Shown here: positions 58,236-64,000 of the stretch, piece after piece
Layout of the letters: each line of letters opens with the position of its first letter
Position numbering within the stretch: the stretch's first letter is position 1
Assembly (NCBI RefSeq): GCF_037080055.1
Contig: NZ_JBAOJI010000001.1
Span: 558,001-622,000, forward strand
DNA: 64,000 nt
DNA from: Halovenus sp037080055
GTDB lineage: Archaea; Halobacteriota; Halobacteria; Halobacteriales; Haloarculaceae
Direction: 5' to 3'
Notes under the pieces: generated by a model
Database searches by the model: none
What the model saw: the letters and a program-made list of their open reading frames with translations, nothing else
Told to the model about the DNA's origin: nothing
Translations under genes and position numbers: made by a program

Positions 58236-58484
58236 ATGGCAGTTAGTCGAACTACCGAGCGCAGAAACTCAGAGACGCTCTGGGAACGAGTAATCGGCCA
58301 GCTAACGAGATACGATCTCGTGCTAACTGTCATTCCGTTGGTGTTCTCGTTAGCAGTGGTCGCAACGACAGCGTTGTCCGTGCCGTTTCTGGCGGCGCTG
58401 GCTGGTGGTGCTGTAGTAAGTAGCCTCGTGCTCGCGGATGCGTTGTTCGTCAACCCGCCGATCGACTCCGGGTCTGAACTGTAG
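58236..58484 (+). CDS. Small two-helix membrane protein (82 aa)
   Basis: The 82-aa protein has a charged head (SRTTERRNSETLWERVIGQLTRYD) and two membrane helices (LVLTVIPLVFSLAVVATTAL; LAALAGGAVVSSLVLADALFV). It is convergent with the CDP-alcohol transferase gene, 12 bp apart. The strong ribosome-binding sequence and AT-rich promoter suggest high expression. The family is unrecognised. Confidence 0.75.
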   Translation: MAVSRTTERRNSETLWERVIGQLTRYDLVLTVIPLVFSLAVVATTALSVPFLAALAGGAVVSSLVLADALFVNPPIDSGSEL

Positions 58485-58496
58485 AGTCGGCAACGC

Positions 58497-59108
58497 TTAT
58501 TCTGAGAGCGCCTTCATCGCGTAGTAGAATCGCTGAAGCGCAGTGACGTGGCCGACAACCGCGAAGACGATCAGCAACCAGCCGACGGGTGTGAATCCCG
58601 CGACAGTCAGATCGACGAATGCGGCGACACCAGTGACGACGCCGGTCAACGCGAGTCGGTCCGCCCGGCCGAGCACGCCGCCGTAGACGCGGTCGAGATC
58701 GACCGCCTGCGCCTGCGTGCCGAGATAGGAAGTCATCAACACGCCGGTAATCGCGGCGAGTCCGAGTGCGTACTCCCCGAGGCCAGCGGCGAGACCACCG
58801 ATGATGAGGATGTCGGCGTATCGGTCGAGGACGTGATCGAGCAGGTCGCCAGCTCGTGAGTCGGTACCGAGTTCGCGGGCGAGATTACCGTCGACCAGAT
58901 CGAGCACGCCGTTCAGCAGGACGAACAGCGCGCCGGCCAGATAGAGCAGTTGCGTCTCGCGGGCGGCGTAGAAACTGCCGGCAGCACCGATGGCAGCACC
59001 GAGGGCGAGGACGCTGATTCCGTTCGGTGTGAGCCCGACGCGTTTCGCGCCGCTCACCAGCGGTGCCATCAGCCGGTCGGCCAGCGGCCGGAGCGCATCG
59101 AGTGTCAT
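58497..59108 (-). CDS. CDP-alcohol phosphatidyltransferase family protein
   Basis: The 203-aa membrane protein has the CDP-alcohol transferase motif DLVDGNLARELGTDSRAGDLLDHVLDRYAD (D..DG..AR....G...D...D) and six hydrophobic helices. It joins an archaetidyl group from CDP-archaeol to an alcohol such as inositol phosphate, serine or glycerol phosphate; which one cannot be read. The start at 59108 overlaps the Fap7-like gene stop by 4 bp. It forms an operon with hisC and that gene. Confidence 0.92.
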   Translation of the reverse strand: MTLDALRPLADRLMAPLVSGAKRVGLTPNGISVLALGAAIGAAGSFYAARETQLLYLAGALFVLLNGVLDLVDGNLARELGTDSRAGDLLDHVLDRYADILIIGGLAAGLGEYALGLAAITGVLMTSYLGTQAQAVDLDRVYGGVLGRADRLALTGVVTGVAAFVDLTVAGFTPVGWLLIVFAVVGHVTALQRFYYAMKALSE

Positions 59109-59611
59109 AGATACTCGGTGTACGAAACCGTTCCAGCGCTCGGTTCGCGCGTCCCCGCAATAACCGATTCGATCTCTGCCGTGACAGCTTCTGGGCTTCG
59201 ATCTGTCGTCTCGATTTCATAGACCGACTCCAGTCCGTGCCGGTTGACCGCCTCGCCGAGGATCACATCCAGTGCCTCGCTCTCCGCGTTCTCGGTGATC
59301 GAGGCTTCGCTCTCACCCCGGTCGGCGAGTCGGTCTTCGAGTGTTTCCGGATGACACCGCAGGACGATCACACGGTCGACGGGGAGGTTGTGTGCGAGGT
59401 GTGACTCCACGAGGATGTCCATCCGGCCGTCGAGATGATCCCTGACGGCGTCCAGATCCGCGATTGCGGAGTCGCGGCCGTCGTCGTGGCCGGTCGTCAG
59501 CCCCTCCTCGGTGATCAGGTCGTTCAGATGGATGACTTCGAGTTCCGTATCGAGTAGGTCCGTCGCGGTCGTCTTGCCGGTTCCGGGCGTGCCGGTCACG
59601 GCGACACGCAT
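59105..59611 (-). CDS. Fap7/AK6-like nucleoside-monophosphate kinase
   Basis: The 168-aa protein from ATG 59611 has Walker A GTPGTGKTT, LLDTELEVIHLNDLITEEG, and VESHLAHNLPVDRVIVLRCHPETLEDRLADRG, the set seen in Fap7/hCINAP. These proteins combine weak adenylate kinase activity with a role in 40S/30S ribosome maturation. The stop of hisC and this ATG share a base (TGATG), so translation is coupled. The GTG three bases upstream is less likely. Confidence 0.92.
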   Translation of the reverse strand: MRVAVTGTPGTGKTTATDLLDTELEVIHLNDLITEEGLTTGHDDGRDSAIADLDAVRDHLDGRMDILVESHLAHNLPVDRVIVLRCHPETLEDRLADRGESEASITENAESEALDVILGEAVNRHGLESVYEIETTDRSPEAVTAEIESVIAGTREPSAGTVSYTEYL

Positions 59612-60681
59612 CACTCGAGCACCTCGTTGATCGTCTCGACGGCGGTTCGGGTCTGAGATTCGGTCCCGCAGGTGATGCGAACACAGTCGGGGAGGCCGAA
59701 ACTCGAACAGTCCCGGATGATGACCCCCTCCTGCTGTGTTGCGTCGGCGACGGCGGCGGCATCACCCACTTCCGCGAGGACGAAGTTGCCGCCGCTGGGC
59801 CACGTCGGAGCGTCGAGTTCCGCGTGCATATATTCGCGCGCCCAGCGCGATCCTTCGACGGTTCGTTCGATGTGCTCGTCGTCCTCGATGGCGGCCAGTC
59901 CGGCGATGCAGGCGAGTTTGTTCACCGCAAAGGGCGTGTTGATCCGGTCGTAGGCATCGGCCCACGCTTCCGGGACGAGTCCGTAGCCGACGCGGAGTCC
60001 AGCCAGCCCGTAGGTCTTCGAGAACGTCCGGAGGACGGCGACGTTGTCGTACTCGTCGATCAGCGACCGGGCAGAGGGCTGGTCGGTGAACTTGCCGTAG
60101 GCTTCGTCGACGAGGACCAGCGTCTCCTCGCTCACCTCGGTGGCGAGTCGTTCGATTTCCTCGGGCGGCATCTCCGAGCCAGTCGGGTTGTGCGGTGTCG
60201 TCACGTAGATGATCCGCTGGCCGTCGTAGGCGTCGAGGACGACTTCGGCGGATTGCTCGAAGCCGGACTCCTTGCTGAGGCGGTACTGATCGACCGTCGC
60301 GCCGTGGGAGCGAGCGCTCATCGGGTAGTAGGCGAAGCCGGGGTCGGGCGCGAGCACTCGGTCGGATTCGTGGAGGAACGTCCGACTCACGTAATCGAGA
60401 AAGCCGTCGCCACCGGGGGTGAGCCAGACCTGTGTCGGGTCGACGCTCCACTGCTCGGCGATGGCTCCGGTGAGATCGGTGTGGGAGGATTTCGGGTACG
60501 TATGGATCTGCTCGGCCGCCTCCTGGACGGCCTCGATAGCGGCCGGGCTGGGGCCGAATGGGTTCTCGTTCGAGGAGAGTTTTACCAGTCCGTCGGGGTC
60601 GAGGCCGAGTTCCCGGGCGACCTCTTCGACGCCGCGTCCGGCACGATAGGGGACGTGTGCCGACAGATCCCGTGTTTCCAT
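59611..60681 (-). CDS. hisC: Histidinol-phosphate aminotransferase
   Basis: The 356-aa PLP enzyme from ATG 60681 begins METRDLSAHVPYRAGRGVEEVARELG and has LSSNENPFGPSP, VTTPHNPTGS, LVDEAYGKF, the PLP Lys in RTFSKTYGLAGLRVGYG, and a C-terminal RITCGTE. It converts imidazole-acetol phosphate to histidinol phosphate. It heads an operon with a Fap7-like kinase and a CDP-alcohol transferase, an unusual mix of functions. The upstream 39 bp in frame add no conserved sequence. Confidence 0.95.
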   Translation of the reverse strand: METRDLSAHVPYRAGRGVEEVARELGLDPDGLVKLSSNENPFGPSPAAIEAVQEAAEQIHTYPKSSHTDLTGAIAEQWSVDPTQVWLTPGGDGFLDYVSRTFLHESDRVLAPDPGFAYYPMSARSHGATVDQYRLSKESGFEQSAEVVLDAYDGQRIIYVTTPHNPTGSEMPPEEIERLATEVSEETLVLVDEAYGKFTDQPSARSLIDEYDNVAVLRTFSKTYGLAGLRVGYGLVPEAWADAYDRINTPFAVNKLACIAGLAAIEDDEHIERTVEGSRWAREYMHAELDAPTWPSGGNFVLAEVGDAAAVADATQQEGVIIRDCSSFGLPDCVRITCGTESQTRTAVETINEVLE

Positions 60682-60763
60682 GCCCGGTACAAACAGGCGG
60701 CCAATCTTAAGGATGGCCATCCGATGGGAACGGTTTTTTTCTCGCAGTGTCGATGAGCGAGTA

Positions 60764-60836
60764 GGGCGTGTGGCCTAGCGGATAGGGCGAGGGGTTCCTA
60801 ACCCCTCGATCCCGGGTTCGAATCCCGGCACGCCCG
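60764..60836 (+). tRNA. tRNA-Arg (anticodon CCU)
   Basis: The 73-nt cloverleaf has acceptor GGGCGTG/CACGCCC, D arm GCCTAGCGGATAGGGC, anticodon stem AGGGG/CCCCT with loop TTCCTAA (anticodon CCT), T arm CCGGGTTCGAATCCCGG and discriminator G. It reads the rare AGG codon. No intron or CCA is encoded. It lies 83 bp from the divergent hisC start. Confidence 0.95.
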
Positions 60837-61057
60837 CTACCACTTTTTACTCCCTCGGGTTTCCTCGGTCGCTGCGCTCCCTGCGGGAACCACTCGGTCG
60901 TAAAAACTTGGGGAAAAACGTCCTGCTGGCTCGCATAGCTCGCCAGCAGTGAAACGGCTCGCTTCGCTCGCCGTATGCTCGTGAATATGAACCCAGCACG
61001 CTCGTTCAGTTTCAATTTACTGAGCGATTCACGACTGGTAAAGCATTGAAACAGTCA
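60837..61057. other. Hairpin-rich region 3' of tRNA-Arg
   Basis: No gene is seen. Three hairpins follow the tRNA: GGTTTCC...GGGAACC, CTGCTGGC...GCCAGCAG (loop TCGCATAGCTC) and CGG-CTCGCTTCGCTCG-CCG. Their apices share CTCGCNNNGCTC, the same family seen after the other tRNA genes. No copy of the tRNA-Arg 3' end was seen nearby. Confidence 0.55.
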
Positions 61058-61456
61058 CTAAATAAGAAAATATGCGACCCCACCAAACAATAGTAGGAAA
61101 ATTGTTATCGGGATGATCCACTCGCGAAGTAATTTGAAGGGTGCCAACAGCGTTCCACGGAGCTTGTAGATAACGCGTCTACCAAAACCGGGCCCACTGG
61201 GCGAGGAGGCGGGATCTGGGGCGGATGATTCTGCTACAGAGCCATCAACGCTCACACCAGGCGAAGACTCGTATTCTGGCTCTACGCTCCGGCCAGTCCG
61301 CTGAACATCTGAAAGTGCTTCGGGGCTATCGATCCCGCCCGATCGGTTTGCGGCCTCTTCGTCGCTGATCGGACTGAGAATCTGATGGCCACAGCTACGA
61401 CATTCGACGGCATTCTGTGTGTGGACAGTGCCACATCGGTCGCATTCCCAGTTCAT
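61058..61456 (-). CDS. Zinc-ribbon membrane protein (132 aa)
   Basis: The protein starts with one zinc ribbon CDRCGTVHTQNAVECRSC, of the same CxxC-x9-CxxC type as in the gene at 30267. An acidic Ser/Pro-rich linker follows, then an amphipathic basic segment (GRRVIYKLRGTLLAPFKLLREW) and one membrane helix at the C terminus (IIPITIFLLLFGGVAYFLI). It may pass signals between a cytoplasmic partner and the membrane. It is 16 bp upstream of nothing else on its strand beyond the tRNA region. The function is unknown. Confidence 0.78.
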   Translation of the reverse strand: MNWECDRCGTVHTQNAVECRSCGHQILSPISDEEAANRSGGIDSPEALSDVQRTGRSVEPEYESSPGVSVDGSVAESSAPDPASSPSGPGFGRRVIYKLRGTLLAPFKLLREWIIPITIFLLLFGGVAYFLI

Positions 61457-61472
61457 TGTCGTTGCGACGTTG

Positions 61473-62129
61473 TTACCGTGGTGCTTCTCTAACGGCCCAT
61501 ATCAACGTAACGCCGGTTACCATGCCACCGACGCTCACAAGAATCATCGGCAATAGTGCGCTGATAAGCGCGACACCAGCAACAATAAATACCAGTCCGA
61601 GGACCATCACAAGACCCAGCGACGCGACCCCGATAAACGGCAGACCTCCAGTGAGTACGCCAACAACGCGGCTTCCGACGAATATCGCCAGGACGAGAAT
61701 GAAAATAATGCCAGTAAATCCTGCGAGCGCTGGACGGGCACCCGACTGCATCACCGCAACGATTCCAACACCGAGATAGCCATAGAGAATCGGAGCACCA
61801 TTCTCCACCATGTACTGATAGCGTCCTGTTCCGCTGACGCCGCTGACAGTTAGTATCGTACCGATGACGAGCAGTAAAAACGGAAATACGTAACCAACCT
61901 CAAGCGTGGGGAGCCCTGGTGCAGTCTGCGTTAGCAACGGTGAGTTCGCTGCCCCAGGTTCGAGGACAACGCCATTCGCATCCAAGAAAACCCAGAGTGC
62001 GGCCCGCCATTCGCTAAGGTTGTCAACAGTATCGACCGGGACAGTTGCCCAGATTGCGAGTATTCCCAGAGCAAATGTCGCAGCCCCAATTACGGACCCA
62101 TAGACGACCCGTCGTTTCTCAAGCCGCAT
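61473..62129 (-). CDS. Multi-span membrane protein of unknown function
   Basis: From ATG 62129 the 218-aa protein has about six helices (VYGSVIGAATFALGILAIWATV; VGYVFPFLLLVIGTILTVSGV; APILYGYLGVGIVAVMQ; GFTGIIFILVLAIFVGSRVV; ASLGLVMVLGLVFIVAGVAL; PMILVSVGGMVTGVTLIWAV). No motif is recognisable. It precedes the zinc-ribbon gene by 16 bp on the same strand, so they probably form an operon. Local GC is slightly low, consistent with an accessory region after tRNA-Arg. Confidence 0.78.
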   Translation of the reverse strand: MRLEKRRVVYGSVIGAATFALGILAIWATVPVDTVDNLSEWRAALWVFLDANGVVLEPGAANSPLLTQTAPGLPTLEVGYVFPFLLLVIGTILTVSGVSGTGRYQYMVENGAPILYGYLGVGIVAVMQSGARPALAGFTGIIFILVLAIFVGSRVVGVLTGGLPFIGVASLGLVMVLGLVFIVAGVALISALLPMILVSVGGMVTGVTLIWAVREAPR

Positions 62130-62228
62130 ACAGGTACAGTGGTTCAATCATACTTATTTTTAATTCAATCATGTTCAGAATCTATCGACGCAAAAACAGA
62201 TAGGGGTGTGGTTACCCCCTGAAATCCG

Positions 62229-63511
62229 CTACCCGTCGAGATTCTGCACGGTATTCAGCGCATTAATTCGGCCAGCGCCGAGGTCGGGATCACTCTTGCC
62301 GTTGGCCAGTTCTGCTCCGGCCTGGATCTCTGTTTCGACCTGCTGTGGGTTCGATTCCGGCGCAAGCTCACGAACAAGCGCCGCCACGCCCGCGACTTGC
62401 GGCGCCGAGAACGACGTGCCTGCGATGTAGGTGTACCCGCCAAGTTCGAGCGGGTATGCCGTGAAGACGAGGTTTGTCGGGAACGGAAACTCGGTGCTCT
62501 CTGAGAGGGTCTTTTCGAGGGTTTCGTAGCCGCCGCCGGGCGCGGCGACGTCGATCTCGTTGGTGCCGAAATTGGAGTAAAAGACCCGCTCGTCGTTCGG
62601 GCCAGTCGCACTCACGCTGAACGTTGCTGGGATGCTGTTCGGGAGTGTGAATCCGCCGCCCTGCTGGAGATTGCCGCCGCTGTTGCCAGCGCTTGCGGTA
62701 ATAACTGTCCCCTGGCGGACCGCCGACTGGTAGACCCTCTGACTCGCTGCACGGAGACCACCCTCGTTTGCCTGTGGCGGGAGAACTTCGGGGATACCGA
62801 GACTGAAGTTCGCCGCGTCTGCACCGACCGCAGCGGCATAGCTGATCCCGGTGAAGATGTCGACGAACCGGGCGCCGCCTTCATCGGGGAAAACCCGGAC
62901 CGGGATTAACTCAGTGTCGGGGGCAACGCCGGTAATTCCGACTGCGCCAGTCGCTCCAACGACGCCGGCAACTGCAGTGCCGTGTCCGCGGACGGAGTCG
63001 TCAGCGCCGTCGGTCGCCTCCGCGTCGTCGGGAATAAACGTCGCTGCGAGGTCCTCGTTCACGTTGCCGAGATCCGGATGATCGAAGTCGATTCCCGTGT
63101 CAACGACGGCAACGCTGGTCTCCTCACCGGTCGCGATCTCCTGTGCCTGTCCGGCCTCGATCACGCGGTTGTCCCACTGCCGATCCGAGAACGCGGGGTC
63201 GTCGGCACTGGCCGCCTCCTGAACCGGCGTCTCGAAGTCGACTGTCACGTCCCGCGAAACCGCTTTGATCCCGCCAAGGCGTTCGATCTCTGATTCGGCA
63301 TCTTCGGGCCCCGGACACCGAAAACCTGCGAGTTAGCAGTGTCCCGAAACACCTCGAATCCCGCCGCAGTAAGCCGATCACGGGCGCCTGCGCCGGTAGC
63401 GGTGACGACGTACTCCGCTCGGCCGTCGTCTGCTGTCGCGTATCCTGTTGCCGTCAGCGATACACCTGCTGCACCGATCGCCTGGAGTAGTGTTCGCCTC
63501 TCTACATCCAT
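62229..63511 (-). pseudogene. Subtilisin-like (halolysin-type) protease split by a frameshift
   Basis: The 5' part (from ATG 63511) has a Sec/Tat-like signal (RRTLLQAIGAAGVSL), and the start of an I9-type propeptide (AEYVVTATGAGARDRLTAAGFEVFRD). The 3' part encodes the S8 domain: SVAVVDTGIDFDHPD (Asp), GHGTAVAGVVGA (His) and AGTSFSAPQVAGVAALV (Ser). The frames meet near 63306-63314 at a GGGGCCC run, where one missing base would restore PEDAESEIERLGG. It is either a real single-base deletion or a sequencing error in a homopolymer. As written the signal and catalytic domain are not joined. Confidence 0.88.
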
Positions 63512-63688
63512 GTTACTTCCACCTGCAAACGTCATAATATAGGTGTAAGGAGACACACATAATAATTATCCTGAGACTGGACATACTTCAGACAAGATGT
63601 CAGCAGCGGCGAACAGTCTACAAGCCGAGAGAGCACCCGGGTGGCCAACGAGCGCAGGACAGCCGAATTGTCCGCCGGCGGAGAACAG
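63512..63688. other. 177-bp intergenic segment with no feature seen
   Basis: An AT-rich stretch (ATAATATAGGTG near 63535) probably includes the protease promoter. No RNA or repeat was recognised. Confidence 0.4.
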
Positions 63689-64000
63689 TTAGGCCTCCGC
63701 GCCGTCGCTGCGGAGTTTGAACTTCTGGACTTTGCCGCTGGGATTTTTCGGCAGTTCGTCGACGAAGTTGTAGCTTCGTGGTCGCTTGAAATCGGCCAGT
63801 TTGTCCGACTCTTTGAGGTACTCATCGATTTCCGCCTCAGTCACGTCGCCGACGACGTAGGCGACGACCTGTTCGCCCCACTCCTCGTGGGGTTCGCCGA
63901 CGACGGCCGCTTCGACGACGCCGTCGTGGGTGTACAGCACGTCCTCCACGTCGGTCGGATAGACGTTCTCGCCGCCGGTGATGATCATGTCATCTTTCCG
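63689..64000 (-). CDS. Acyl-CoA/AMP-dependent synthetase, C-terminal 103 residues (cut by window edge)
   Basis: The open frame runs off the right edge. The visible part is the C-terminal domain of the ANL superfamily: RKDDMIITGGENVYPTDVEDVLYTHDGVVEAAVVGEPHEEWGEQVVAYVVG, and the catalytic Lys in LPKNPSGKVQK. It activates a carboxylic acid as acyl-AMP and acyl-CoA. The chain length is unknown. Confidence 0.93.
   Translation of the reverse strand, partial: RKDDMIITGGENVYPTDVEDVLYTHDGVVEAAVVGEPHEEWGEQVVAYVVGDVTEAEIDEYLKESDKLADFKRPRSYNFVDELPKNPSGKVQKFKLRSDGAEA

Overview
The window looks like chromosomal DNA from a halophilic archaeon (class Halobacteria). The evidence is GC-rich coding sequence and very acidic predicted proteins. 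There are archaeal information-processing genes: aIF2 gamma, Rpo7, Spt4, Rpo11, MBF1, FEN1, Trm5 and Fap7. Twin-arginine lipoproteins with RR motifs and a lipobox are present, as are two PGF-CTERM surface proteins, two HalX response regulators and an intron-containing elongator tRNA-Met. Genus and species cannot be fixed from the sequence alone. No CRISPR array, rRNA, transposase or integrase gene was seen.

Layout. 1-5000: the end of a BMP-type ABC uptake operon, an SDR epimerase, an SNF-family symporter, an MscS-like channel and two very short zinc-finger-like genes. 5176-8130: a tight information-processing operon (aIF2 gamma, PIN protein, Rpo7, Spt4, GTP-dependent dephospho-CoA kinase). 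8553-13202: a 41-aa acidic protein, a ParB-HTH-like/ribbon-helix-helix protein, a DsbA-like lipoprotein, an S9 peptidase and an unrecognised lipoprotein. 13640-17266: tRNA-Lys and a BtuF/BtuCD corrinoid-type uptake locus. 17367-24377: CtaA-CtaB heme O synthase fusion, Rdx protein, ABC-2 exporter, cupin, DUF2797, F420-dependent NADP reductase, MBF1 and a HalX regulator. 24442-33280: FEN1, AroE, HhH protein, pabB-pabA-pabC, a zinc-ribbon/CAP-like membrane protein, Rpo11, Trm5 and tRNA-Thr. 33281-38865: an accessory-looking stretch with a structured repeat array, an unrecognised two-gene cassette, a histidine kinase and a gene-poor zone ending in tRNA-Met. 38936-48643: HisF, a Baeyer-Villiger-type monooxygenase diverging from a wax ester/DGAT-type acyltransferase, an Abi-alpha-like/DUF445 pair containing an assembly gap, a coiled-coil protein and a two-domain HMG-CoA reductase. 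48650-60681: a surface metalloprotease, membrane proteins, ThrS, a second HalX regulator, an RNase H-like protein and a hisC-Fap7-CDP-alcohol transferase operon. 60764-64000: tRNA-Arg, two membrane proteins, a frameshifted subtilase and the 3' part of an acyl-CoA synthetase.

How the genes fit together. Clear pathway units are pabB/A/C (p-aminobenzoate for folate-type cofactors), hisF and hisC (histidine, unlinked here), btuF/C/D (corrinoid or chelate uptake), ctaB (heme O for a terminal oxidase) and HMG-CoA reductase (isoprenoid lipids).

Most unusual signals. (1) Three of the four tRNA genes (Thr, Met, Lys) are followed by degenerate copies of their own 3' ends. Around all four there are hairpins with apices like GAGCGNAGCGAG. 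In the tRNA-Thr array, stem sequences differ between units but stay paired. (2) A 497-aa protein of unknown family overlaps closely with a zinc-finger membrane partner. (3) Three exact TCAGATGGT repeats at 10-bp period lie upstream of a coiled-coil gene. (4) HMG-CoA reductase carries an extra N-terminal domain. (5) A 78-bp duplication flanks a run of Ns and is almost certainly an assembly artefact.
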